A DNA stretch of 64,000 nt, taken from positions 19,736,001 to 19,800,000 of the forward strand of contig JAJNNQ010000040.1 in NCBI GenBank assembly GCA_027886175.1. The letters are read 5' to 3'. This document shows positions 1 to 13,779 of this stretch, piece by piece. The notes beneath the pieces were generated by a model. The model saw only the letters and a program-made list of their open reading frames with translations, had not been told where the DNA came from and made no database searches. The translations under genes were made by a program, and so were the position numbers. Source of the stretch: Phylloscopus collybita (taxonomy: Eukaryota; Chordata; Aves; Passeriformes; Phylloscopidae). Position 1 is the stretch's first letter; each line of letters begins with the position of its first letter.

Positions 1-3000
1 AAAAAAAAGGAAAAAAAATCTTTACAAATGGTTCCCCAGGGTTATAATTAGGCAGTTTTGTATATGTTTGAGCACTAACATGAATTAAAGGACATGCAAT
101 GTGATATGATTAGTTGTTAAGATTAATTTTATAATTAGTAAGTAATTTAGAAATATAACCACACGTATGTCTTCATGGGAAATCACAGTTTTGGATATTT
201 GTCTTGAGAGTGCTGGTAAGTTTAGATAAGAAATGGAATTTCCAAAAGAAAAATACAGCTAAGAGCCCAAAATCTCTGACCTAGTTCAGGCAGCCCCACA
301 TAATTAAAGACTTTGTATTTATTTTGGTTTTATCATTTCAGGGGTTACATAAATGGTAAATACTGTCTTTGTGTAACAATGTTCTTGACATGCAGATTCT
401 TGTAATTAAATAAATTACATTTTATGAGCAAGATAGATTTAAAGACCAGTGTACTATTCTTGAGTGTAGAAAGTCTGATTTTTTTTAAACACAGCTTTTC
501 AAGACTCTGTTCTATTACATTCAATATCAAAAATCAAATATCCATGTTTGATGTCTTGGTAAGGTATTTAGCTGATTCCACCGAGCCTGGTGTTTTCCTA
601 AGATTTCCTAGATCTGAGGTACTTTTTCTGTCCTCACAGATTTAGGCAGTGTTTTGCTTCATTTAGTGCTCAATGTTAAATCTTCTTCTAATGGATAATG
701 CAATTGGCTACAGTTCTGCCCCAAACAAGGAGCAGGAAATCTTTTCAGACTTTTTTTGCTGCTACTTGAGTTTCCTACTTACCTCTACAGTTTCTCCTGC
801 ACTTCCTTATTCTAGGTTTCTAGATGTTCTTTTGTCCTGCTCTGTTTTTCTGATTTGATTCTGGAACAAGATGTTCTGCTAGGAACTTTAATCTAATGAA
901 ACATTTAGCTGTGTTTCTCTTTTGATTTCTAGTTGCACCTCTTTCAAGGAGGGATCAGCTATACACGGAGTTTCAAATATTCAGTTCTTAGATTGAAAGC
1001 TGGTGAGGTCTGTAGCCTTCCACTGGGCCTTAAGTGTCAGGTCTTCAGTTTGAGACAGGACTTTATGTCTGGGGGCTTCCGCACTTGTGTAGGTCTTTTT
1101 TAGTTTCCTCAGTGAACACAGTTTATGGGTATAACAAAGATGCAGTTATATTTATGATTGTGTGAGTGGATAAATTGAAGCTTGTTCCAGTGATGAAAAA
1201 AACCTAAAAACGTTTTCCTCATGGTTGTATGAATTTCAAGGAATAGGGACTAACAAGATTGTATTGGGTTTGTCAATGAAATATGTTTCAAAAACAAAAA
1301 GGCAAATCCAATTAACATGGGAAAAGAGCTGCTCTACATTCTGGGATTTTTAAAGGAGGCCTTTTTTCTGGCCACACTCACCTTCATTACTTACACTTAA
1401 CTGTCACTTGTCATCACTACTCAATTTTGTGTCTGCATTTGCTTTGTAAATTGGTAACACACCAATTTTGACTCTGAGCTAGGTGATGCTTCACTCTTTC
1501 CGTTTTGAGGCTATCAGTTTCCTGCCCAAGGCTTGTATTTTCTATGATTCTCTTGCCACAGCAGCATGACCATCTCCCATAGCCTTGTAATGTTTATGTA
1601 TGTAGAGACAGAGATAGATACAGATAGATATAGATATAGATACAGATGGAGATACACACACACACACACTCCCTGTACTGCTCCAGGGGTTGTAATTCAC
1701 ATGGCTGCCGTGTTCTGCCTTGGCTTTTGCTGAACTTCCCAGGGATGCTGCCAGTCCTCTGTGCCTTAGGCTCCCTCAGGCAGCCCTTTCCTCAGCACAC
1801 TGACAGAAGCCCATCGCCACCCCCCATACACAGCTTGCTGTCATCCTTCTCTGGTAGCTTCGAGGTTTTTAGGAGGATCCACACCCTCAGGCTGAGGCTG
1901 AATGCTTGAGTTCATTTTTCCTTAGAAGACCCTTCTAAATAGTCTGCTCAGTTTTGCTCTGTGCTTTGACTGTCTTTACAAACAAGTCCACTGTAGCGTG
2001 GACTTTTACCCACACACATGTAATGCTGAACCTGATTTTGTTTTCTTGTTCAAAGAAGCCATGGAGCAGAACTTCTTTCAGTATACTTCTGCAGCTCCCC
2101 TGTGTTTCTGAGTTTTATCTAAAGTAATTCTTTGAGCTCATTTGAAAGTCTGCTGAAAGCTTCAGGATAGCAGATTACTTTGTGTAAGTGGCTTGGTGGA
2201 CAACTCAACCAGTAAATTATTTAGTACCTGTCTTGCCAGAAGGGCTGAAGCTAGGTTATGTGTTCTATAATTCAGAAAATACTTAACACTTGAGTGAACA
2301 GGCACATACAAAAAGAAGCATGATTCACCCAGTATTAATCTGTTGCTTTCAGATGTAATTTTTTCTCCTTCATCATCGTTCAATGTTCCTCATTCTACAC
2401 TGAATAAAGTAGGGGATTTAGGATTACACACCCAGATCTAGTAGGCAACAGGAACAGCAACAACCTGTTTAATTGTAGCATTTAAAACCTACTGGATTAT
2501 AAAAAGCGATGTTGTTTGTTCTTTTTCTTCCAGAGTAACTTCTTGTTTCAGTGCAGTTGGGTTCAGTGATGTGCTATTTCAGTCCTCCAGAAAATGTACT
2601 GCTTCTTTTCCTGTGAAAATACGTATTTGCAGAAGGGATCTGTGCTGTAGACAAATGTTTTTTCTGATCATCTTAATAGGCATCTCTTCCATTCATTTAC
2701 TGAAGTATAATTCATTGCTGCTGTTTTCTTTAAAAGGAAAGTTTCCATGCAATAATTGGGCCCACTTAAAATAATATGGGAAGATTGTTATGTAGTTTTT
2801 AGTGAAACTGAAGAAAAACCACTGTGAAGTGTGACTTCACATATGCCACCTGTGCAAAATTGTAGTCTCTGTGTCTTTATGTTGTGAAGACCTTGTTCTT
2901 GAAATGGGAGTTTTATTGGGAATTATTATATTTACCAATCAAAGAAAAATAATTGTGTTTTTCAGGACTTGATGTAGACAAAATTAGCAAAATTATGTGA

Positions 3001-3891
3001 ATAGGAAAGAGTTTTGTAATAATTCCCATGAGGGAAAAAGGACTCCCCAGTTTTGTCTGCACTCAAGATCATCTGAAAGTCTTTTCCTGTCTACCTGTAA
3101 TGCTGCAGAATTGGCTAAGAAATTGATAGTTTTACCCATTGCATGTAACAGAAGTTGGAAGCTAGTACACATGGTATTATACAAATCTTCGTCATCCAGT
3201 AGTTTGATCAGCTAAGATTTAAATAAGGTTAACAAGTAGAAAAAGAATCCCTTTTCATTTGATCTCTTTATTGCATTATCTACCAAGCTTTGAGTCACCA
3301 TTGCCTCAGGTTAATGTTTTAAAAGAACAATTAAGTAAAGAGGTTTACATCGATGCAGGGTTCCATTTTTAAATTATAGAATCAGTGGTGCTCTGCAGTG
3401 ATGAGAGTTAGATGTGTGTGTGACCTAGCAAACAGATTACATTTTGTTATCCTCTCTTGTTAGCTGCTTTAATGTTGCCTTCAGTAAATTTTGGGATTTG
3501 GAGTTTTTATTTGTCTCTTATAATTTCCAGGAAAGAACAAATCTTTAGTGTCTTTTGGGAAATTAGCTGGGGATTTTTGTTCTGCTTGAAGCCTCCCAGT
3601 CTCAAAATTGGTGTCATTTGTTCTAAATTAACCCATGTTCTAGGCTCTGGGAATGGAAAGTTTAGCTCTACAAGGAAGTGAAATACGCTTTTTAAGGGTG
3701 TTTTTTGTTCCCTACTCCCATTTTCACTGTGAGGAAACGAAATTAGAGTTGTGTGGCCCAATCAAGTTATTAAACAGATATTAGTACTGCAGTAAGTTTT
3801 ATCTCCCAGAAAACAAAATATATGGGTTGAGTGTTAAACCCCAGGAATTAAATTCATTTAAAATTATTAAATTCTGGAAATAGTTATTGAG
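1..3891. other. Upstream intergenic DNA, no gene seen
   Basis: The region is AT-rich. Open frames of 60-90 codons occur on both strands, overlap, and carry no recognisable domain or splice pattern. The only structured element is the GATA/CA microsatellite at 1604-1669. The window opens with an A-rich run. Confidence 0.7.
1604..1669. repeat. GATA/CA compound microsatellite
   Basis: Imperfect agatagatac/gatata units run into (CA)8 at 1654-1669. Confidence 0.9.
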
Positions 3892-4290
3892 AAGTACCGC
3901 TGGAAGGGACCCAGAAAGCTTCTAGTCCATCCTTGTGTCCCAAGACATACAAATACCTGTCTCAGTCACCCCTGAACTGCTTGTGCTTAAATCGTGTTTA
4001 ATGAGGGAGAACTCTCCAGGCTCTCACCTTCTGTTGCTTTGGCAGCCTGAATTCATTAGACACGTTTTCTTAGGGTCTAAATTAAATCTTAAATTATATT
4101 TTCTTAGAGGCTAGATTAAATCTCCCACAAGGTGACTGGTTCCCATTATCCCTTGTCGTGGCTGTTGGGCAGGCAGTGCTTTTCTTGGCGCTGGCATCGG
4201 AGTTCTCCGTGGGCAAAGCTGCTGCTGGTCTGCTCTGGTGAGGCTCCAGCTCTCTGACCATGTTCATTCCCCTTCTCCCACCTCTCACCG
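3892..4290 (-). mobile_element. Old, diverged CR1-like LINE fragment, antisense
   Basis: It begins with gctggaagggacccagaaag and cttctagtccatcc, the antisense CR1 3' region, and later shows ttttcttagaggctagattaaatctccc followed by cccattatcccttgtcgtgg, which parallels the CR1 wording around 'tctaacctaaatctccc...cttgtcc'. Divergence is high and the right boundary is uncertain. A 25-bp piece is duplicated at 4065-4089 and 4099-4123 (22 of 25 bases identical). Confidence 0.6.
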
Positions 4291-5430
4291 GACCAGCAGC
4301 AACCCCATGGAAAGCCAAATCTGAGACTCTGAGCCCCAAATCTTTACTGAGGAACTGCTACCCAGCCAGCTCTACTTGCCTGAGCCATGTTCTGCGCTGT
4401 TTCCATGGGACACTTGGGGCTGTTCTGTAAAAACAAGTAACTGTAGTTGTTTAGGGAGACTTTATTAATTCTGCTTGTAAAGGTCCTCAGCGGACATCTT
4501 AAAGAAGATTCAGGGCATCTTACTGGATTTGATTTTATTTTGATATTTTTTCCTAAGATGCAATAAAAATGAAGAAAATCTGAACAAGTACTTAGATCCT
4601 ATTATCTTACCTGAAAGCATGGGGAAAATGATGGCGATTTTAAATAACTTCATTTTTCAGTGGCTTCATTGTAACAGTCTGTTGATGCCCTTTCATCCAA
4701 AATTCCTCATACAACTGGTATAATTATTTTGAAAGAAAACTTGTCTTTGTAATGCAGTTCTGATAAAGTTTTGGTACCACACAGATCATTGAGAAATGGA
4801 GGTCTGTTGGGAGACAGAGTGGGGAGGAGAAAGAGAGAAGGAAAGAAATGGAGTAAAGAAGCAACATGTATTTCTACAGGCATGAACTATTAGCTGGTTA
4901 AAGTCTAAATAAGAAAGTTATTTGTACATAGTTCTACACTTTAGGATGTATTCTGCTGAAATCATTTGGATATATGGAGTCTGTGCTTTGCTTTTACATG
5001 CCAGTTCTGCTTGTTCAGCACAGAGTAAACAAATTTTATGCTCCAGCAGCTGCTTCCTGATTGCTCTGTGGAAAAGACCTTAAAAGCAGCACATCTCCTG
5101 CTCTCACCCCAGAAAAAATAGCGTAAATAGCAAATACCTAACCAAATGGAACATAATGTGTAATTTCAAGCCACCTACCATTTGGAAAGCTTTGGCAGTT
5201 TTGCAGTGTTCATTCAGTCCCTCAGGCTCCCTTCTCAGTCATGGGGAGCACCAGTGCTCCCCAGTAATGCTGCATTAAGTGCTGAGTCCACTTGTTCTGG
5301 TGTGAAATATCCTGGGGCTCAGCTGCCCCAGCAGAAGTCTGAGCATGCAGACTGGTCAGTTCAGGGGTCTTTAGCTCTCTTCTCTGACAGACTTGAAATG
5401 CAGCTTGTTTGTATGAGAGATCTATGGCTG

Positions 5431-5462
5431 TGTTTGTTTGTTTGTGTTTGTTTGTTTGTTTG
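5431..5462. repeat. (TTTG)n microsatellite
   Basis: Tandem TTTG units with one short interruption (tttgtgtttg). Confidence 0.9.
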
Positions 5463-6147
5463 TCAGAGAGCTTGAATTCAGCAGCATTGCTGATGTTCTC
5501 TGTTTGATGAGGGGCTGTGTAGGGCCAGAAGGGTGCTGCTGTTCACAGGTAGCATGTGCCTCATGGTTCATGCAGTGCTCCAAGCGTGTTAAGAGGATTT
5601 GAAAGGCAGCTCTAAGGAGCAGGTGAGAGGTGTGTAGGGAAGAAATGTTGGGCACATGTATCTCCTGCCTTAAACAGGCAATGACACTTCCAACAGTTCA
5701 GTCTTTTCTAAAGCAATTTCAATTATTATTTACAAATGGCTTGATGAGATAGTAGGAAGAGGAAGAGAGAAGTATGAAAGACAAGTAGAACCTAGAATGC
5801 ATGTCGGGTTCTTGTTCAGCTCAGCCCTTGGCAGAAAACTTCAGGAAAGCCTGGTGTCTCAGCAAGCAGAGGTGAAGAACAGTCCTCAGAAATCCTGTAA
5901 AAACATCACTGGCCTGGAAATAACAGAGCTCTGAACTGGCCACTTCGCTGAAGCTATCGCTTACACAGGGAACTGGAAACAAACAAACAAAAAAAAAATA
6001 GGGAACACAAAATTATAATAGCCATTGCTATGAAAATTTGATGCTTCACAAACACTCAAACCTCATGATCTTTCCAAGTTGTTTTTGTTGAGATGAAAGC
6101 CCTCTTTTGAATACAAGGCAGTAGCACTAAGGGTTTTTTTGGGTTTG

Positions 6148-6167
6148 TTTTTTTTTTTTTTTTTTTT
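6148..6167. repeat. Poly-T tract
   Basis: Twenty consecutive T, preceded by a gggttttttt/gggtttg stretch. Confidence 0.9.
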
Positions 6168-7372
6168 GTAAGATTGGGAACCATTTAAGGCATGTCTGCA
6201 TAGTAATCGTAGGCTAATTAATCTTGGTGTTCAGTCAGCAGAGCCAGTCCTCTGGAGCAAGTGTGCCGTGCAGATCTGCACTTCGTGACTGAGTCGTAGG
6301 GCTCAGGAAGCTGGATGGCTGACTTGCTTTGTGTGATCTCAAGCAGGCTGTTTATTGTCATCATGTTTACTGTACCAAATGTTCTACAAACTGGTTGAGT
6401 TCATTTTGGGAACTAATGTTGTGTTACAATACAAAGATGCAGTTCTCAGGCAGAGGAGTAATTTCTCATAATCTTCTGTTTCCTCATACGTAAAATGTTG
6501 TTTCTTGCACCCTCCCTCCCCTCCAGAGAGGAACTGTATTTACTTAAATTTGCTTACTTCAATTAAAACACATACCAGTGATTTTGAACTTGAGAATTCT
6601 GGTGTTCAAGTTTATCATGTTCTGCAGCCCCCAGGAGCTCCAGGTTCTGGAGTAATATGTGCTGCAGTGTGATGTGCTTTAAGTGTATGTTATAGCACAT
6701 TATAGACTTGTCAGGGATCAAGCATTTTTCACACAGACCTTTACTATATAGATTTACTACTTGCATATGTACACGTGTACCTACACCTAAACACATTATA
6801 ATAGCTGTATTTGTGTGTAGATAAACATGTTCTGATATTGATAGTCATGGCAGGTTACAGTCAGCTAGAGGAAAATTACTCCCCTTCCTGAGTTATCATC
6901 AGGCATTAAACTGCCTCCATTCAGGGATGCTTTGTCCGGTAAGGAGAGAAAATGTGACAATGCTGCACTTCAATTGAAGTTTATTATTATATACTTATTA
7001 AGAAATAAATTTATAAATTAAGTAAATACTATATTGCTAATTAGTATATAATGCAAAGTGGCATTGTATTTCTTAAGTGGAACATTTTTCCTGTGGTATG
7101 CTGCTGAACAAAAGGTTGTGGTAACTTTGACCATGTGATGGGTGCTATACAGGGATCTAATGATAGCTAAAAGAATGGTTTCCAAAGTCTGTTTCTCAGA
7201 CTACCTGCAATTTTTGGACTTCTTGTTAGTAGTCCATTAAAAGATGAACTGTTCCTGTTTGCTGCTTCTGTTGCTGCTGTACTAGACTTAACAGAAGCCG
7301 AAATTTATAATTTGTTTTTTAATTTGTTGCCTCAGTAAGAAGAAAATGATTGTTATTGCCATAAAGATGTTA

Positions 7373-7747
7373 TCAGTCACTAGCAGAAGGAAGAGCAGTC
7401 ATTTTCAGTCTGGGAACTGAGCTGAGAACCTCTGGCTCTGCCAGACTTTTCCAGGCAATGTTTCTGCAGTGTCTGCCAAGCCACATGATTCTGTACCGAG
7501 CTGAAACCTTTTCCTGCTCCTTCAGAATCTGTGTGGACAGATTGCAATCCAGGTTCAGAAGATCTTGGTGCAGCTTTGTTTGCATCATTACAAATCTGTC
7601 CCTCAGATTTCTGAGAGTTGCACAGGAGTTCAGACATGTCAGGGTGTTGAAATCCCAAGTCGTGTCTTTCCCCCCCCCCAGCTGTCTCTCCAAGGCATCA
7701 CAGAAGCGCTTTCCTGAGGCATACCTGAAACAGTTTTTATGGAGTTC
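7373..7747 (-). other. Unidentified open frame with protein-like composition
   Basis: Reading the minus strand from 7747 there is no stop for about 125 codons. There is no ATG at the left end of the protein; the first methionines are internal. The middle part has a helix-like segment with regular hydrophobic spacing (LRNLRDRFVMMQTKLHQDLL), then LKEQEKVSARYRIMWLGRHC. I do not recognise the family. An equally long overlapping frame exists on the + strand (7458-7847), which weakens the case. It could be a degraded retrocopy, an old transposon or exon remnant, or simply a chance frame. No splice or promoter context supports a real gene. Confidence 0.2.
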
Positions 7748-10700
7748 CTATTTATGGATCCTACACATTGGTCATAGGCAGGATGGTACAGCTCTGGGGG
7801 AGACTAAACTGCACAAAAATTACTCTCTGTGCTGCCCCAGCCAGTGACAGCTGTGAGCTCTCCTGATGCTCTGAATAGCAGGTTGGTGTCCTACAAATTG
7901 CTGCAGCTCAGGCTTGTCTGATAATATTTGCAGGAATCCATTGCAGCAGAAAAGAGCTGGCAGAGTGTGACGATCTACACTTCCTCATCCAAGAGGAATG
8001 CAGTGCAGATGCCACACAGTTATGGTGCCACTGGAGATTTACTCTCCAGTGTGGAGACCTTGCAATGACATCAGCCTTAGAGCCTTTTAGTGTTGCCAGG
8101 GTAGTTCAAAGCAGTGACTGTGCAAGCCAGAATCTAGGCCAGTCCCTTTTTAAGCACATGGAAGAGAGGAGGAAATATTCTGACTTCTTGTATTTGGGCT
8201 GTGCCCTGAATCAGGCTGTCTCATTGTTGGCAGAGATCGAGTGTATTTGCCAGTGTCTGGCAGACGTGTGTGCTGAGAGACTTGAGAAGCAGGGATGAAA
8301 TGGTGTTGTCCCAATGCTGTCCTTACTGGATGCAAAACATGAAAGGGAAGACAAATGTCCTTCCAACTTCTTTCCCTTGCAGTCTAGCACTATCCCCAAT
8401 GTGGACAGCGAGTTTTCAAGTATCCCATTAACTATGACCCCTTCCTTACCTTTATGGTTATCCAGAGCTGAATATGTGCCTGTGCTGTAGCTTTCTATTA
8501 GTTAGCCTTCTCAATCCTTATTATTATTTCCTAGGAGTATATAAGCCAGTGTTTTCTGTGATCCACATTTTGACACAGTGCATGGGTCTGTATCCATAAC
8601 ACAATCTTACTTCTGCACCTTCTCTTGTCCTTTCAACCCATATTTCAAGATGATTCAGATCTAGTCATGTTGGCTAAAATTATACACCTTTGAAGGGTAG
8701 ACATATGTTATGTTATGTTATCATTAAATCATACTGGAATTTGTATGGCTGGAATTTTCCAGGTTGTAGCTAGGGTGGTTGGGTTGGTTGGGTTTTGTTT
8801 CTGTGGTTTGTTTGTTGTTGGAGTATGGGGTTTTATTGGTTGGTTGGGGTTTTTGATTGTTTGGATTATTTTGATAAGGCAATAGATTGCAACAAGAGGA
8901 GGGGGTTTGATTTCAGTCAGCCAAAGGTAGTGATACACACCTGCAATAGACAAAGGGGAATGAGGACCAGCTGTATCTGCTTGGTTTGCAACTGCGCTCC
9001 CAATGCCCAAATAAACGAGAAAAGATACCAACAGCCCAGTGAGTTTTATTTCATTCTGAAGCATTTTCTCTATACAAATTATCTTACTGAAATTAATAAC
9101 TTCTCATTGAAAAGTCTGAAAAACTGAAGAACCTCTGTAAGTTCATCTCAGCAAACTTTAGGAAAAGAATAGTTTTTATTGCTCTTTTTCAATAGCACTA
9201 GTCTAAAAGTAAAAGCTGTTCTGTAGAAAACTTTTGACTAATATCACAGTTCTGTTCCCTAAAAACCCACTAGTAAATCAAATCTGTCCAACATGAAATT
9301 AATTTTAGTATTTATTTCTTTTTATTTAATTCCCTGGGAGCAGAAGGGGTGGCATCTGTAGTGTCCTAATAAATCACTTAGATTAATTCAATCAGGACTG
9401 TTTTCACATGAAAAGGTTTCTGGATCTTGTTGATTTCTTTATTTCCTTATTATTCAGGATTCTTTTAATCATTTAGAGATGTCTTTGTACAATTAATAAA
9501 ATAGAAAGCAAGTTTCAGAAGTAGAACTATGTATTACTTCAAGTTGTAAATTTAAACTTTGCCTCTTCTTTAGGCTTACCTACACGTGTAACATAGAACC
9601 AGAGCAGCTGACAGGTCACTGTTTAGTCCATGTCACATTTGATTGCAATGTCCAGAAGAAAGAAACACTATGTCCTGCCATGAGCAGTGAGGAAATAGTC
9701 TCTCAGAGGAAGGGCAGGCCCAAGATATGAAACCTAATGACTTTTAGCCATTTCATAACCTCCAGGATGGTGGTGTTCTTCTTTTGTTTAAAAAGACAAA
9801 TACAAAAAGGTGGGTTAGTGTTTCCCTGGAAATTTCCAGTGCTTTTTATTCCCACTAAGATCTTGGAATTTGTGATACATGTGGTAGTGGGTTTCCTGGC
9901 TTAGTCAATACGTTTCCTTCCCAAAAATAATTTTTCGAACACATTGTTTTCTTACTTTGATCCCCATATTACATATTTTGTTGTTGTTTGGTTTGTTTTC
10001 TCCTTTGCCTTCTGAGGCAAAGCAAAGAGATGCATTGCCTGTCTGTGGTACAAGGTCCTCAGTGAATTTAGGTTTGCTGTGATTTGCTTGCACGTAGAGA
10101 CGGATGCAGGGCCAGTTCTGGAGAGCGGCACTCCTTGCAGATCATTCCTCTTTAGAGCAAAGCTCAGGACACCCTGAGCAGAAACTGCTTTCTCCAGGAC
10201 TTGCCTCCAGTTAAATCACTGGAGCTGAACCAGGGTAGCTCCTTCTGTGCAGCTGCCTGGCAGTACAAGCAGCTGCGGAGCTTTAACCATCCAGGTGTGC
10301 ATTTAAATGTAGCAATGTGCAAGGCCCTCTTCATTAGTGTCTCCATAGAGCATCTTTCAGTTAAACATGGACAGAGGGCTTTCTGTGTGGCACTTTGACA
10401 GTGCCTGCATGGGAAAGCTGCAGTGTTAATTAGGGTCTACAAACAGTGCAAATGTCGTTTTGACTTCTGGCACGCTGATATTTGTGCAGTGGTGGCAACA
10501 GCTGGTATCTGTCTCCCAAGCCCTGTGCTCACCTCTGATGTGTTATTTGCTCTTAGAGTGCACTTCTATACATCCACAGGGGTTCCAACAATGTAGTTCA
10601 ATTCCAGAGAGCTTTAATTATGCCCATGCTTTTCCTTTCCTCTCCCCTGGTACCTGCTGGTAGTGAAATAAGACCTTGTGATCAGGAAGGCAGGAAAGGC

Positions 10701-13700
10701 TGACCACCAGTGTTGGGAGGCTCTGGGAGAAATACTCAGGCTTTCCTCCCAGGGCAGCAAAAGACTGGGGCAAGAAGGGTTTGGCTGCCTTGCAGTTGTT
10801 TGTGTTGTTGATCTCTCAAAGCAATTTTTAAAAAACAAAGAGATTGCCTGGATCAGTATTTTCTCAGCCTTTGTGCATGACACTTGCCAGTTTTTTGCAT
10901 TGAATTTTTTTTTAAAGGGGTGCATTCTGCTGGCTGCTGCACAGATATCCAGCTGGACTAATTCCATCACTATCCAGTGAATCAAACAGTTTTGTTTGAA
11001 CAAGTAATTTTCTAGGTGAATAGAAGCAGAATAAATGAGTGCTCCCAATGTATTCTCAGCAGAGGCCAGTGGTTTAGGTTTTGTACAGCACTAACCATGC
11101 AATACAACCGTTTTTTCCCAAGTTAGGGAATTTGAGGTTCAATCAAGTGTCTGTGCAGAAGATGTTCCCTCAGCAAAGCACCCAAGACCATGTGCTTTGA
11201 AACAGCTTTACCTTTACCAGGAAGTGATTTGTGATCTTTTTTTCCCTATCATTTTGCCATGTTCAGTAAGCTATGCCTGAGCAGTTGTTCCAAACTCCCT
11301 CTGGGTTCTCAAAAAAGACAATAAAAAAGCCATGCTTATTTATCTAATGGTGAAAGTCTTGGATTCCACCTTCTCTAGGTGACAAGCTGTGGATGCTGAA
11401 AAGGGTTGAGTTTTCAGGGTGTATTTGCAAGAGAATTTCAGATTAACAAAGTAGGATCATTAGGATATCCCATTTTCACTTTATTTTTGAGCCTGAAGTT
11501 TAATTTCCTTTCTGCCAAACTTTGTGCTGTCATCTCCTGCTGCAGTTCCTGCCTTCCCAAATGTTAAACTCTATAAAGTAACTAGCACTTCAGAGCCAAC
11601 CTGAGTCCTAACAGATTGCAAGCCCACTGTGAAACAGAATGTCCTTCCGCGTGAGGCTGGACAACATTCACATGGCAGGTTGCAGGTTCTTTCACATAAT
11701 TATCCATGTGCTTGATACGAGTACATGAATTTATGGGGTAGGATACAGTATAATTTGTCATAAAAAATGAATGAGGTTTAATGCACATAACCTGTTACTG
11801 TGGATGCAGTATTGATTAAATCCCTTTTGTGCAGTATAGCCTCTGTGAAGAACAGCTTGCCTAAACCCTGCTTCTGAAACACGGTGAGTTATCTCTTCGT
11901 GTGACTTATTACTTAAAGCAGCACGCTTTGGCTTTTCTTCACCAAGGCGTGAGATCTGAAACAGTACCTGGGACCAGATCATTCCTTCTGCAAAAACAGG
12001 CCTAGGGGAAGCTGAGGGACAAAATCTCTGTCAGCAGACTGCACCACAGTCCCTCACTGGGGCAGGAGCTGATGTACCATAGGAACCTCCCCAAGGGGTG
12101 ACCTGGGACCTTACAAGACCTAGTACAGGATTCCATGCTTCTGTGTAGGAGCTCTTCCCCATGGCAACTCCCAGAGCTGCAGCTGCCTTGGGATAAATAT
12201 CCATCAGTATGGGGCTGTCACTGTTGTCTGAGGTGCTACTTCAGGACCTGTGGCTGTCACACCTGAACGCTTTGCACGTGTCCTGCACTTGCCCAGGATA
12301 GGTGCTGGCACCTGCTCGTAGCACACTGCACCTTAGCTGTGCTCCACCTGCCTGTGGCCCCAAGCTGAGGTGATGGGCATGGTTGGGCTCTTCCACAACC
12401 TCCCTTCAAGTCGTGGAGATGGACTGCTTGTGCCTTTGATTCTACACCAGCACAGTCATACCTGCTGGTAAAGATCAGCTCTGCAAAGACAGTGGGCACC
12501 TGCTACCTGCTTTGGCAGTTTTTGTAGGAGTGCAGGCACTTAAATAAGACTGGTGCTTAAATTATTTTGGAGACTTGCTGTGAAGCCTTTGAGTAAGGCT
12601 GTTTTGGAGCAGAGAGTTGAATTGTGCCTTCCAAGGACAAATGACTTACTCCTTCTGACCTCTTTTGGAGAGGAAAAAGGAAGTCAAGTCGTCTATTCCT
12701 GGCACACTCCAACTGCATTTCCTCCCCAGAGCAAGCCCCCAGCAGAGTCCTTGCCTGGTGGATGAGAGCCCATCATTGCACCTGCCTACGGATTGTGTCC
12801 TGCAAGTCCACGCTTGCAGATCTGTAGGGTGCACACATGCCCAAGTTTCCCCTTGCTGGGCACTTCAAAGCTGCATCCTTGCAAGAGCAGTAGGAATGAT
12901 AAAGCAGCCAGCCAGCTGGTGCCCTGGCAAGTAATCAAGCTTTACTTAGAGTAGCTATGTTGGCCAGAACTGCACAGCTCCCTCTTCTGCCTTTATCCTG
13001 GATGAATAAATGTAGAAAGACACCTCTCAGTTAAAGATCATTCCAACATCTTCCCTGGTGCTTTGAAATATTTTCCTCTCTCTTTTATCTGTTAATATTG
13101 GCAAGTGCCTGTGTTGACAGCTTTCCGGCTTTTGTCAGAAGCCATCAGGTTGCTCTGTTAAGCTTCAGCTCCTGAAGCCAAATGATAAATGACAATCTCT
13201 AGTCTTGGGGATTTTTTTTTTTATTATTTTATTTTTTAATAGCTGAGAAATAAATACCACCATATCAGAGTTTTAAAATCTAGAAATTAGGGGGGAAAAA
13301 AGAGAAGTGACTATTCATTGTTGTTAATAATAATAAAACCATGATGTTACACTGCTAGTTGCACTGTATGTGAGACGTGGCAGTGAATAACCCTTACCAA
13401 AGGTCACAGAATTTTAAGATTCTGCTAGGAGGAAGTTCTCCAGGCAAGAACACGCTGACACAAATCTTTGTGCTGTATTGGTTCAGCCATTTGGGCAGCA
13501 CTACTTGCCTCTCACGCAGTAGGTTTGTTGGTGTAATGGCTGGTATCTACAAGGTCCCTCGCTGTTAGTGAGGACGTGTGGGTACTTTCCAAGGCAAAGC
13601 AATTCCCCTCCTTCAAATGCCTCTCTGTGTCCAAGGCTTGGCCTGCTAGTCCTACCTGCAGCCCTTTCTGTGCTCTATTTCCAAGAGGAACAGGCAGCCA

Positions 13701-13779
13701 GGCAGCATCTCTGAACAGAGGGGATCACACTGCTGGTAAGCAGAGGTAAGCTGTGATTTCCTTTGTCAGAGGGACAGAG
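7748..13779. other. Intergenic DNA, no gene seen
   Basis: Mixed AT-rich unique sequence. It contains a G/T-rich simple stretch at 8774-8864 (ggttgggttgg and tttgtttg type), mirrored by artefactual open frames. Other frames up to 144 codons (10614-11048 on the minus strand) show no domain and overlap frames on the other strand. No RNA gene was recognised. Confidence 0.6.
8774..8864. repeat. G/T-rich low-complexity stretch
   Basis: Irregular GGTT, GGGTT and TTTG units over about 90 bases, with almost no C on the + strand. Confidence 0.75.

Larger units (their letters stand above)
4291..7372. other. Intergenic DNA, no gene seen
   Basis: Unique-looking AT-rich sequence with a TTTG microsatellite at 5431-5462 and a T tract at 6148-6167. 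No coding, RNA-gene or recognisable dispersed-repeat signal was found. Confidence 0.65.
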
